Part shown: piece by piece, positions 1 to 9,839 of the stretch | Layout of the letters: each line of letters opens with the position of its first letter | Position numbering within the stretch: the first letter of the stretch is position 1 | DNA from: Brachionus koreanus | Taxonomy: Eukaryota > Rotifera > Eurotatoria > Ploima > Brachionidae | Assembly (NCBI GenBank): GCA_016987375.1 | Contig: PJRA01000263.1 | Coordinates: 1,843,159 to 1,857,109 of the forward strand | Reading direction: 5' to 3' | Length of the DNA: 13,951 bases | The notes under the pieces: model-generated | Seen by the model: the letters and a program-made list of their open reading frames with translations, nothing else | Database searches by the model: none | Told to the model about the DNA's origin: nothing | Position numbers and translations under genes: made by a program

Positions 1-687
1 ATATGAATTAAAAAAATATTAAAATTAAATTGCACAGTTTTTGCATATTATTTTTGACTAAATTTGAGTGAAACATACCTAGTATCAACTGATACATTTG
101 CAGAACGATTTTTAATTTCTTAGAAAAAAAGTTATTTTAATTTTAAATCTTTGTTTTTATCTTGTTCCAAAATTCACAATGCCAAAAATAGAAACTGGTT
201 AAACCTTTAAAACTTATAAGCATTATAATTAAGATATTAAATAAGCTAAATTAAAAATATTATTTTTTTCCAAAAATCTTTTATTTAAATTTTTTTTTAA
301 ATCTTTTAATTTTTTTAATTTGCCCAAATGACTGTTTTAATGATGCAAATTTACATAATTTTAGAATATTTACTTAATTTTCTATAATTCCACATTTTTC
401 TTTTCCTTTTTTTTTAATTTTGTCAACTTTGAATTTTTTAAAATAAAAAAATTAACGTCTTTTTCGAAATCTAAATTTTTAAGAAAATTAATTAATTTTT
501 ATAAAAAATTAGTTATCATTTTTTAAATGTTATTTTTTTAGTTAAATTGAAAAATCAATTTATCACAAAAATCCAGACTTGACTTTTGTCCAACTCTGCA
601 TAAAAGCAAGGTTGTGTGAAATTTGGTACAAAATAGAAAATAAGAAATTGATGCTAAAAAACTTATAATTTTTTTTTAGACTTTTAC
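1..687. other. AT-rich intronic or 3' sequence of the ABCD gene
   Basis: Apart from the doubtful exon candidates described for the ABCD gene, this stretch has long T and A runs and no convincing coding signal. A block around 545-655 is somewhat richer in G and C and open in more than one minus-strand frame, but none of its translations resembles an ABCD protein. It is most simply intron of the ABCD gene, whose ATP-binding half must lie further left. Confidence 0.5.
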
Positions 688-725
688 TAGTTTTGTAATT
701 GCAAAATTAGTGCAGCATACAAAGC
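688..725 (-). CDS. Tentative second exon of the ABCD transporter
   Basis: The minus strand carries a good acceptor (ATTTTGCAG, ending at 726) 105 nt after the donor of exon 1, and a good donor (GTAAAAGT, starting at 687). The 38 nt between them continue the phase-1 junction and read G-F-V-C-C-T-N-F-A-I-T-K-L. The length and hydrophobic character suit the SASGLLMVAVPIITA region of ABCD1, but residue identity is low. No later exon could be joined in phase inside the window. Another splice-flanked block lies at 79-118 (acceptor TTTCTAAG, donor GTATGT). It would read ...NVSVDTR, reminiscent of the VSERT region of ABCD1, but its phase does not match this exon. Both are guesses resting on splice signals. 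Confidence 0.3.
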
Positions 726-830
726 CTGCAAAATGCATTAGAATTTTTAATTTTTTGATCTGTTATATTTAACAAAACCCGTAATAATTGACAAAAATGA
801 GATTTTTAATATTTAAAAAGTTATATTTAC

Positions 831-1875
831 CAGCAGACCAGACATACTTAAGCAAAAACTGCTCAACAATAATATACCAAAATTTGTTGTTGTGAACCAG
901 CTCAAGTTTTTTTTTTAATAATTTAAAATTATCATTGACTAAATTTGATTCTGTTTTTTCTCCTGAATAAAAAGCAATTTCTTCGCTATTTGTTTGTATT
1001 CGTCCATAAAGAAATCTTAAATATCCCTTTTGCTTAGCTACATCAGCTGCCATTTTGCCAAATTTGGGTGATATTTTTCTAATCAACATTCCAGTTAGCA
1101 CAATTACCACTAAAGCCATTAAACTAGGCACTACATAGTTAACGTTTTTGCTTTTTGCCAAACCAATTAAAGTAGCAGTTATTAGAATTATATCTAGTAA
1201 AGGCTTTGTAAGACTAGAATAAAGATGAACAAATAAATTAGTCAATTTATCAATATCTTCAGTTAAATTTTGATCAACTTGACACTCATCTGACTGCTTG
1301 AGTGCGATTTTGTAATAAACCCGTTTGTCGAAATAAAATTTATGAGATCGTTTTACCAGCTGTGTTTTAAGCTCCAAGTCGAGTTTTGACTCAAGATATC
1401 TGATCAAACTATTGCATGTGGTTGCTGGAATTGCTATAAACAGCCATTGAATCAGTTTTTTGGCAAACATAAGAAAATTTTTTTGAACTATGTTGCGTAC
1501 CAGAAGGCCTTCTAGCTTGGCAACGTAAATGGACAAAAATGTTCGGCATATTAATGTCAACGTGTGAATGAATAGAAGAAAACTTTGCTTTGAAAACAGA
1601 TTTGGAAACATTATTTTACATAAATAGGTTAGTTCGCGAAAAAATTGCTTATTCAAAGCTGGATTTACTTTTTTCTTTGTGACTGGTTCGCATTTTGGAA
1701 AATTTTTTGTGTATCTTGTGTATTTCAAGCACAATCTGTACAAAATAAAAGCTGCTGAAGTTGACAGACCCGATGCGAGCAAAAATTTGCTAAAACGAGA
1801 TTGATTCTCGACCAAAAATTTTAGGATGATTATGGCGCTTTTAATTTTTCTCAATAGTTTTGACGCCACCACCAT
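831..1875 (-). CDS. ABCD: Peroxisomal ABC half-transporter, subfamily D (ABCD1/2-like), first coding exon only
   Basis: ABCD proteins are half-size ABC transporters that dimerise in the peroxisomal membrane and import very-long-chain fatty acyl-CoA. This exon encodes residues 1-348, the N-terminal transmembrane domain of the family (the ABC_membrane_2 type). Family landmarks that I recognise are RTFLSIYVAKLEG (about 111-123), IAIPATTCNSLIRYLE (147-162), DQNLTEDI (201-208), LYSSLTKPLLDI (219-229), SPKFG (269-273) and the EAA-like NSEEIAFYSG (296-305), ending at LLKYVWSA. The start is ATG 1875-1873, the first Met after an in-frame TAA 15-17 nt upstream. The reading frame stays open to 769, but homology stops at 831, where a good donor follows (GTAAATAT, phase 1), so the last 20 codons of the open frame are intron. 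The nucleotide-binding domain with its Walker motifs must lie left of the window. A basic, leucine-rich N-terminus (residues 6-22) may serve peroxisome targeting, which is inference. Family assignment is strong; choosing between ABCD1, 2 and 3 is not possible here, although the motifs look most like ABCD1/2. Confidence 0.9.
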
Positions 1876-2049
1876 TCTTTTTGTTTATTTAGTTTTCAAT
1901 AAATTTAATATAAAATATGCTAAAACATTCTTTTGTTTAAATGATATATAGTTTATCTAAATGCTTATACAGTTAATATAAATAAATATTTCCATTATAA
2001 TATTTTATATCAAAATTTTTGCACTTTGAACAAAAAAATTTAAAAGATA
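1876..2049. promoter_or_regulatory. Probable promoter and 5' leader region of the ABCD gene
   Basis: The 174 bp upstream of the ABCD start codon are extremely AT-rich. If the small ORF starting at 2050 is real, this would be a bidirectional promoter. TATA-like strings occur (for example around 1908-1915 and 1990-2010), but in such AT-rich DNA they are expected by chance. No specific factor site can be supported. Confidence 0.3.
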
Positions 2050-2310
2050 ATGAAAACACAAAACATTTTATCTTGTCTCTATTTGATAGTTAAAAGAAAT
2101 AAAAACTTGAAGTTGTTGCTTTTATATGGATTATTAATCGTCTTGTTGATGTTAGAAATTTTCCTAAGACTGAATATATTTAATTTAAACAAGGACTTAA
2201 AAAAAATTTTTAGACATATTCGCAAAAATAATTTAGAAAATCGATTTTTATTTTTCTTTTATTCTAGTAAAAAGCTTCCTAAGCTTCAGATTGTTAAAAA
2301 TGGTTATTAA
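2050..2310 (+). CDS. Possible small single-pass membrane protein (86 codons), unidentified
   Basis: This is an intact ATG-to-TAA frame of 86 codons. Residues about 20-44 form one strongly hydrophobic stretch (LKLLLLYGLLIVLLMLEIFL), flanked by lysine and arginine residues. That looks like a single transmembrane helix with a basic tail rich in Asn, Lys and Phe. I do not recognise a family. It lies head-to-head with the ABCD gene, 174 bp away, which fits a shared promoter. Against it, base use is no different from the surrounding noncoding DNA, one frame of this length is not surprising in 14 kb, and hydrophobic Leu/Phe/Ile residues are what AT-rich DNA yields by default. It could equally be a chance frame. 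Confidence 0.25.
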   Translation: MKTQNILSCLYLIVKRNKNLKLLLLYGLLIVLLMLEIFLRLNIFNLNKDLKKIFRHIRKNNLENRFLFFFYSSKKLPKLQIVKNGY

Positions 2311-2944
2311 TTTTTATTTAGAATATGTTTATTTCTATCTTTATTTAGATAAAAGCAATTTTAGTTTTCAATAGCAATTTCAATAGGTAGCACCAAATAA
2401 TTCTTGAAATCAAGACTAATTATTCAAAAAATTTTCATCAATTGAATATTTAAGGATATATTTTTTAAAAATATGATAATAAGCTAAGCAAAGATTATTT
2501 GTTTATGTTTGAAAAATTAGAAAAAATGTACCGGCATGAAAAAAACACTTTTATTTTCGTAAATTTTCAAATTTTTTTCATAATTATTTTGACAAACAGG
2601 CATCAAAATTTTTTTTCAATTTTCAAAATCATAATCTAATAAAATGAATTAAGTGATATTGTATTTAAATCATTTTTTAAATTTAAACAAATTTAAAATT
2701 TTAGATTTATCGACCACAAATTACGATCTCTTTGACTAATTTTTTTTAGTTAATATGAATAAACTCAATAATGATTGATTTTAATTGTTTTTTTTTAAAT
2801 AAATTTAACTCGTTTTTGATAAAAAAAAATCATAAACCTTCAAATTTTATTTATTTCAAAATATTAAAATTTAACTTTACAATATAATACATAATTAACT
2901 AAAATTTTTGTTAAAAAATCAGAGCTCTTCATGCGCATTCATTT
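2311..2944. other. AT-rich intergenic spacer including the RagA 3' region
   Basis: No open frame of note and no recognisable RNA gene. The right end, next to the RagA stop codon, holds that gene's presumed 3' UTR and polyadenylation signal. The rest is A/T runs with no repeat that I could support. Confidence 0.5.
2846..2855 (-). terminator. Polyadenylation signal of the RagA gene
   Basis: Read on the minus strand, two overlapping AATAAA hexamers lie about 90-100 nt past the RagA stop codon, a normal distance for cleavage and polyadenylation. In DNA this AT-rich the hexamer is common by chance, so placement after the gene is the main support. Confidence 0.45.
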
Positions 2945-4184
2945 CTAGGTCTGTGACTCTAGAAGCTGAAAATGTTTTTGAGCATACTTTATATTGTGAA
3001 TAGTTAGCGCTGGTGCTACAAAATAAAATTAATATGCATGTTAATTCTTAAAATAGCTGGCTGTTACTTATATTAGGGTCCGAAACAATTACCATAATAT
3101 AAGTGTTTGGTGTAAAATTGTCTATAATTATGGTAAAATTGTCGTTTTTTATTTCTATTGACTGAAATGTTGTATCAAACCGACTTAAATTTTTTTTAAA
3201 GAAAAAATTACAAAAGAAAAATCATATTACTTGCAGTTGACTTTAAATTGTTTGATTATGCTACTTATTTTCTCAAATCTTTTCAGATCCGAATGCTCTT
3301 TTCTAAGGCTTTGAGAAACAACCAAAAATGTTGTTCGTTCAAAAAGTAATATTTCATCCGCTTCGATAACATTAGAAAACTCGTTAAGGCTGTTGGCAAG
3401 CAGTGAAGAATTAAGCACAATGTCCTGTACAATGCTTGACCAGGCACGGTACAATGTTTCATCCCAAATAGAAGTCTGAAAGCATTTAATCTGAACTGGC
3501 TTTGAATACTCTAAAATTTCCGCTTTGTGTTTTTCAAATTTCTTTAAAAAATTAAAATAAAATTCAAAAGTAAATTCTTTTTTTTTTTTTTTTATTTGTT
3601 CGGTTTCTAACCTTATCACGTTCGTATTCCGGTATGAGGTCCATTTTATTTACAAGCACAAATATTTTAGCGTTTGGTGAATGAGTAACTAATGATTCAA
3701 GACTGAAAATTTCAATTTAGAAAAAAATATTTAAAAAAAAATATTAATAATAAAAAACAAAAACCTTCTTTGGTAATAAAAAATATCCTTTTCAGTTTCA
3801 AAACTATATACGTCAAAAACATAAATCAAAACCTCTACATTTTTAAAAATGGTATCTCTCTGAGAACTGAAATAGTTTTCCATAAAGTGATCCTGACTGA
3901 ATAAACATTATAAAGTACTCAGTAAAGAATAAATAATAATAAGGCCTACCCGCCACAGTCCCATAAATTTAAAATCAAATTGCCTAAAAATTTAAAATAT
4001 GCCTGATTCACTTCAACTTAAAAACTTGGGCTTTAAAAAAAATATAACAGAATAAGCTGAAAGTTTGATTACTGGTGGCGCCAAGACGATTGGTGTCTCT
4101 GGATGTATAATTGGCAAATATGATGGCTCTCATTGATGTTTTGCCCGAGCCACTTTTACCGATGAGAAGAATTTTTTTGCGCAT
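2945..4184 (-). CDS. RRAGA: Ras-related GTPase RagA/RagB (seven exons)
   Basis: RagA/B pairs with RagC/D on the lysosome and recruits mTORC1 when amino acids are present. I rebuilt the gene from minus-strand exons 4184-4073, 4016-3950, 3896-3765, 3702-3612, 3541-3231, 3183-3068 and 3015-2945. All junctions are GT-AG and the introns are 56, 53, 62, 70, 47 and 52 nt. The product has 299 residues with no internal stop and follows RagA almost without gaps. Visible parts are the P-loop [10 protein letters not shown] (9-18), switch I area RLGATIEV (33-40), [16 protein letters not shown] (54-69), guanine-specificity motif NKMD (122-125), [16 protein letters not shown] (157-172), [16 protein letters not shown] (193-208), [12 protein letters not shown] (223-234), and a C-terminal roadblock-like region to [12 protein letters not shown]. 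The start is the first Met after an in-frame TGA; it lacks the few residues that precede MKKK in human RagA. The C-terminus is about nine residues shorter than in human RagA. The 393-nt open frame at 3227-3619 is exon 5 plus read-through of introns 4 and 5, not a separate gene. Confidence 0.95.
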
Positions 4185-4388
4185 TATATTTCTAATTTTG
4201 AAATTTCATTCAAAAAACCTTTTTTTAAGTTTGTTTTTGATTTTGCTGTTTGAATTATATATAAAAAAATTAAGTTCATAAATTTTAATAATAATTAGGT
4301 ATTGAAATTAAAAGAAACAAATTTCTTTAAAAAAAAAAGAACGTAATTAAAAGAAAAAATTGAATTTCGATTGTCTGAGCATAATTTT
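4185..4388. promoter_or_regulatory. Promoter region of the RagA gene, possibly bidirectional
   Basis: About 200 bp separate the RagA start codon from the first ATG of the opposite-strand ORF. The region is AT-rich, with a TATATATAAA string at 4256-4265 that reads as a TATA-like element on either strand, roughly 75 bp from the RagA start. Chance TATA matches are common in this sequence, so the call rests on position. Confidence 0.35.
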
Positions 4389-4708
4389 ATGAAGAAAATA
4401 GATCGAGAAAATTTAGAATCTACTAAGTTTTGATTTTATCGGTTTTTATTAGACCGTCAGATCAAAAAAAAGAAAATATATTAAAATGCATGTCTTATTT
4501 CTTAAAAAAAACTTGGTATTGTTGTATTGCCAATTTTCAATTTGAAACTATTATGCAAAATCTTTTAAATTCTTTTGCAAAAAATCTATCAAATTATGAG
4601 CTTTTCAATCAAGAAAGGCTTATTTTGTTAGAAAAATCTATTTTTACTGATAAACAGAAAATTCACGAGATATCTTTTAAATGCTTCATTTTGATATTTT
4701 ATTTTTGA
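4389..4708 (+). CDS. Possible small gene divergent from RagA, unidentified
   Basis: The frame from about 4430 to the TGA at 4706-4708 is open for 92 codons but has no ATG near its start. An ATG at 4389 begins MKKIDRENLEST in another frame. Removing a 26-nt GT...AG segment (4427-4452) would join it in phase to that frame, giving 97 residues with a mixed composition (KTWYCCIANFQFETIMQNLL, then LFNQERLILLEKSIF). Without that splice, the longest ATG-started version begins at 4490 (72 residues). I recognise no domain. For it: the position head-to-head with RagA and a less biased residue mix than chance AT-rich frames. Against it: a 26-nt intron is far shorter than every other intron here, and a phase match happens one time in three. 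Confidence 0.25.
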
Positions 4709-6840
4709 AACGTAAAATTTCAATTTTTTGCTATTTCGAATTATAAATTAACTCTAGTCGTTAGATTTTATTTTTTATTTACTTTTGTTAATTAATTTTT
4801 TTTTATTTTTTTTTCTCAAAATTGAATTGTTTGAAACATTAAAAAGTAAAAAAAAATTTTTCTACATGTTAATAAAAGTTTGAATTTTTTTAATTATAAA
4901 TTAATAAAAGTTGAATAGTATTTTTGAATTTTTATTAAATGGTGATTGAAAGATATAGCTTAAAATTAAAAGTAGTGTCATATTTTTCGGACATTTTGGA
5001 AATCAAATCTCTTTAAAAAAAAACTTTTCTTCCCTATTCAAGTTTTAATCTTAGAAATTAATTCAGCTTGTATTTGTTACAGCATTTTCTTCTAATATAG
5101 ACTTAGTCAGGCTTTTTAGTTTGATTATGCGAGAATTGAATAAAAACTTACCCAACATTTTCTAATATTAAATTAAAATTCTTTACTTCTCTATTTCTAA
5201 TTTATCTCAATTAAGTTAAATATTAACTTAGTTTTAATCTTGCTAATAAACTTGATTAAAACAATGAAACAAATAAATAGAAGTTGAGAAATTAATTAAA
5301 ATGCGTAAATCTAAAAAAATTAACTTATTTTATCAAGAATTAAAGCCATATTATATATGAATAGTTAGACATTATAACAATAATATAAAAGTTATCTTTA
5401 TACACTCGTTAAATTAAATTAGAAGTTAACAGAAGACATTTATTATTTATGATACTTGATTTTGAAAAAAGTGCTAAAAAATTTGGCTGAACACGATCAA
5501 AAATTATGATTAAAAAAATAGCTATTTTTTTAAAAATATTCAAATTTTATTTTTTAAAAGAATGAATTAAATTGAGTTAAATTTATAAATTGAAATAATA
5601 GAAAAACAATATGAATATTGTTGAATTTAATGAATTATCAATCGAAAAGTCAAAAAGTAAGTAAAAAAGGAAAAAAAAAACTTAATATCAATAAATTTTT
5701 CTTAGCCTTTTTTAAAATAATAATAACTATTAAATAAAATTTTCAAGATTATTTAGTCTGTAAAATCTTTTCGAATGAAGTTTCGTTTAAACAGAGCTAT
5801 TTTCAAAAATATTATGAAGTAAATAAATTGTTACTTTGTACATAATAAACACATTTATTTTGAAAGTTTTAAAATTAGATTTGTTTTTATTGATATTTAT
5901 TGAGTTAATCAAATAAAAATAGAATCAGCAATTCAAAAATCAAATAAAAAATTATTGTGTAAAAATCAGCAAAAGATTCAACGTCAGAGTTCAAACCAAG
6001 AATTTAATTTTAAAAATCATTTTAGAGATAGCTAAATTTTGCATTTTTTAATAAACATGTTTTTGATTTGATTACTTATCAAAAATTTTTCTAGGTTTTG
6101 TAATTGGATATTTAAATATAAGCATAACCATTTGAGGAATAGAAGTTAAATTCAATCAATAAATAAAAATTTCAATAATATATAAAATCAAATTTCAATA
6201 AGAAATTTTAAAAAATAAGGAAATAAAGATTTTAAAAATTAAAAAAGTTAGGAGTAAATCGTTGATTTTTTTTTTAATTTCTAAATTCAAATTTATATAA
6301 ATAAGCTGTTTGAAATCTTAAATCCCAAAAATCAATAAATATCAAAGTTCAAAATTTTTAAAATCTTTCATTTTTAAAGATTTAATTTAGCTCAATCGAA
6401 TATAATAATTAGACAAAAAGAAAATTAGATATAATTTTTAAAACAAATTTAGAATAATATATTAAATATAAGTTGAATAGATAAAAAGTAAATACATTTA
6501 GTAAATAGTTTTTTTGAAAATTTAAAATTAAAAAAAAATTTATTTTAAGCTTAAATCTAATTTGTAAAAATAATATTTAATAGATTAAGATGAAATTACT
6601 TAATTGCTTTATTGTTAACACATCTTTTAGTGCGTTTAAATGAAATAAAATTAATAATTGTATTTTATTAGTTTATTAAAAATTCTATCCATAATAGTAT
6701 ATAAATAATAACAACAAATTAATAATTTTTTGAATGATTTTCCAAAATTTTCAGAAATTGATGTAAATTCAATTAATTTAATTAATTTAACCAAATTCAT
6801 TAATACGGTCACAACATTTGATTTTTACTGTCCATTTTGA
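4709..6840. other. AT-rich gene desert, left part
   Basis: A/T runs dominate. No open frame, RNA gene, tandem repeat or mobile element could be supported. A string resembling a tRNA B-box (GTTCAAACC, near 5989-5997) has no cloverleaf around it. Short AATTAATTTAATT motifs near 6770-6795 are simple-sequence in character. Confidence 0.5.
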
Positions 6841-6843
6841 AAC

Positions 6844-6882
6844 GAAGATTCATGGCATAAAAAAATGGTTCCATGAATCTTC
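6844..6882. repeat. Perfect 12-bp stem-loop
   Basis: GAAGATTCATGG at 6844-6855 is followed, after a 15-nt A-rich loop, by its exact reverse complement CCATGAATCTTC at 6871-6882. A 12-bp stem of mixed composition stands out in a region where chance inverted repeats are made of A and T only. The pairing does not extend outside the stem, so it is short for an animal microRNA precursor and may instead be the core of a decayed hairpin element. No function can be assigned. Confidence 0.6.
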
Positions 6883-8090
6883 CCATTATGAACCCTTGAT
6901 AGTCAGTTTGTCTGTTTAATTGGTTTTCATCTTTAACAGAGAGTAATAAATTTTTTTAAAAACTTTTATATTAAAGGGGAATTTTATTAAGAAGAATTAA
7001 GTAGTATTTTTTTTAATTTTTAATTTATGCCACTCAGACTATTTCTATAACAAGATTATTAAGTTAATTAAAAAAATTTATAGATACTAGTATTTATAAG
7101 ATATTAAAAATTTAAATCATTTGATATTAAAACTGTTCTCGGTGAGGTTCTAATTTCTTTATGATCTTAAATAGAAATTAAGGTATTTTTTTTTAAATAA
7201 TTTTAAAATTTCAAATGATTCCATACTAATTATTTTTTGGATATTTTACTTCTAGAAAATTCAGATATATCTAAATTTGGTTTATTTTGTTTGCTAATAT
7301 AGTTTTATATTTGTATGAATCATATAAATATAACTCTTTAAAGGTTATTAAAGGGAGAAAATTTTTTAATTAGCTTTTTTTTTTGGATAGATTACAAATT
7401 AATTCCACAAAAAATGAATTTGTTTTTATCAACAGAATTTTTAGGAAGAAAGTCTGCAAATAAAATTTTTTATTTACCTTAATTTAAAGTCCCAGAATAT
7501 TATTTAAAAAAGAGAAAAATTTTCAACGAAATTTCAGTATAGTTATAAGATTTGATAATTTATGTACCAAAAATCGATTTACAGGTTCTTATTGTCATAA
7601 AATCGTTGATGTAAAAGATAATAATTAGTTTCCTTAAAATATTTTAAATTTTTTCGTACTCTTTTTAACGGTTAGCAGTTAGTGATGCAAGATTCATGAC
7701 TCCAAGAACAGATGTTGAAGCATAACTACAACCCTCGGTAAAATCAAGATCACTTTGATACAAATGCTTTTTCTGTTTAAAAATTTCAGAAATCTTCTAA
7801 TCGACAATATTGAAATTTAAGATATTGTTTCTAATAAAAGCATTCAAAAAATTTATTTTGGCCATTTTTTATTAGCTCAAATTGAATCTTAATTGAATCG
7901 ATATAAATTTGACTAAATTTTCAATTATTAATATTCTTCATAATATCACATTTTTTTTAGAAATTTCCATTTGAGCAATAAATTTAAGTAGTATTGGAAG
8001 AAATTTTTCCCGCATTTAAAAAAATAGATTTAACATGATTAATTGAGTAATAATTTGATACATGATTAATAAGACAAGTGATATTTATTA
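6883..8090. other. AT-rich gene desert, middle part
   Basis: No gene is supported. A small, less AT-rich patch at 7668-7760 reads LAVSDARFMTPRTDVEA before a stop on the plus strand (from 7675), and could be a relic of coding DNA, but at 17 codons this cannot be distinguished from chance. Confidence 0.4.
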
Positions 8091-8263
8091 AACAGTGAAG
8101 CCAATACCTATTGCATATCTCTTTCAGAGAAGCACAAGGGCTAAAACATTTCCAATTTTGAAAGATTTTATTAAAATAGGAAAATTCTCATTCTCTTGCT
8201 GCTCCGAAGTTTCTAAACAAATTTTAAGAAAATTAATTAACAATGTTTTTCTATTTAAATTTT
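8091..8263 (+). pseudogene. Coding-looking island, possible gene or element relic
   Basis: The plus-strand frame between an in-frame TAA just upstream and the TAA at 8261-8263 is open for about 57 codons. It has a mixed composition (PIAYLFQRSTRAKTFPILKD, then IGKFSFSCCSEVSKQIL) and no initial Met. An acceptor-like pyrimidine tract (TATCTCTTTCAG) precedes the AGAAGC at about 8129. It also overlaps the beginning of a 65-codon frame (8243-8440), which is Phe/Asn/Lys-rich and looks like chance. No family is recognised. It could be an isolated exon, a decayed gene or noise. Confidence 0.15.
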
Positions 8264-9050
8264 AATTTTAATATATTTTTTATAATAATAAATGAGTTCA
8301 CTTGGCTATATGTTAGCTTGGCACTAAGCCTTTCAAGTGAATTGAAAAATAAAAATAAAAGTATATTAGAAAAGAAGAAGTATTTAAAAAATAAAATTTT
8401 TATTTTTTTTACTTTTATTTTTAAATTTTTAAGATGTTAATATTAAAAAATAAATAAAATAAAAAAATTTAAATTTCAAATGTAATTTACTTTAAATTTG
8501 TTTTAAAACTTAGATAATAGCAGCATTGTTAAAACAAAAAATAAGATAGAATTCTGAAAAATACTAAAATTCGCTAAATTTTTTATTTTATTTATTCATT
8601 ATTAATTTTTTGAGAATTTGTTTTTTTCATATAAAAATATAAAACAGCCATATTAAGGTTTCTACTTTTAAGAAGATTCTCTTGCCTCAATATCTGATCG
8701 TTTGAATTTTTATTATAGAAAATAGAAAATTTATCAAAAATATTTTTTATTCAAACTATTAGTGCTATTGAAGATATTCTTTTTCTAAAGCAAAATTTCT
8801 TTTATTTTAAATTAGACGTTTGCATTTAATTTTAAATCTATTTACTAAATAATAAAAAAGTGTTAAATAAGTTCAAATTTTTTTAAATTTTTTATTATTA
8901 AAAAAATAAATTAAATAAGTAAAATGAAATAATTTCGATTCCTTCCAGCTCTATATTTTTGCTATAGTTCATCTAGCTGCATAAAGTTTAGCGTTTTCTT
9001 GAACAAACAAAACTAGCTTTCGGTTGAAAAATAAGGGATAATTTTCTTGA

Positions 9051-9276
9051 AGTGAAGCATGCATTACAATTGTTCAGAACAAATTTCTAAATTTATTACA
9101 CGATCGTATGGAACAAGCTGAAAGTTTATTATCCATTGGAAATTCCATCAAGCATACAATATCGCCTTTTTATCAAAGCGTCCTATTTTCACGTTTGGCT
9201 GGGCTTATTGAGATGGGTGCAACAATTGATTTCTTATAATAATTTCAAAAACAAATTAACTTCACATCGCAAGTAA
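9051..9276 (+). pseudogene. GC-elevated coding-looking island, possible gene or element relic
   Basis: Two overlapping plus-strand frames are open here. Frame 9051-9239 is open for 62 codons, with ATG at 9108 giving MEQAESLLSIGNSIKHTISP and continuing to GATIDFL before TAA. Frame 9091-9276 reads ...VWNKLKVYYPLEIPSSIQYR and ends HRK. The region from about 8940 to 9400 has clearly more G and C than its surroundings, as do the exons in this window. I recognise neither product. Likely explanations are a decayed transposon ORF, a pseudogene or an isolated exon of an undetected gene. Confidence 0.2.
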
Positions 9277-9839
9277 TGATACGTCAGAAAAACCGTATTT
9301 TTCTTACTTGAACACTACACATTTTCATTTATTATAGAGATATTTCATGAGTTACTACTGTTGCTGATGGGATTTTTTTCCAATTATTAGCTTTCGCTTT
9401 ATGAAATTTTTTAGAATCCAATAAACAAAAAGTTACACATATAAATTTGAAGAGCATTCAATTCTCTTTATTTTAACATATAATATGGCTTAAAGTTTTA
9501 GAATAACCAAGATAATGAAATCAAAAATATCCAATCTTAAAAAACGCACAAATTTTATCATATTATATCAATAATTTTATATCTCTATATTTATCTAATT
9601 GACCGATCTAAGATTTATATAAAATATTTTATTCTAACCAAATTTTCTGTCAATTTAGGTGCTTAATTTTCAAAATATATAATGTGTTGAGCTAAGTTAT
9701 TTGTAAGAAGAAGTTTTTTTATTAATATAAGAATTTAGCATCTTAATTGCTTAAAAATATTCTTGAAACATTAAATTTAATGTTTATGCACATCTTTTAA
9801 AAATGATTGATATTAAACAGATTACAACAAAGCCATGTA

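Noticed and set aside
3227..3619. 130-residue protein beginning at a GTG codon
   Set aside because: It is exon 5 of the RagA gene plus parts of introns 4 and 5, not an independent gene.
4389..4433. TGA read-through (selenocysteine-type) joining the ATG at 4389 to the frame downstream
   Set aside because: After the TGA the same frame meets a TAA within about 20 codons and no supporting RNA structure was seen.
5960..6010. tRNA-like B-box GTTCAAACC
   Set aside because: No acceptor, D or anticodon stems can be drawn around it.
8243..8440. 65-codon plus-strand frame
   Set aside because: Phe/Asn/Lys/Ile-rich translation is what AT-rich noncoding DNA gives; no start context or splice signals stand out.
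9355..9380. Hammerhead-ribozyme core (GCTGATGG)
   Set aside because: The required CUGAUGA and GAAA cores with flanking stems are absent; no match was found on either strand.
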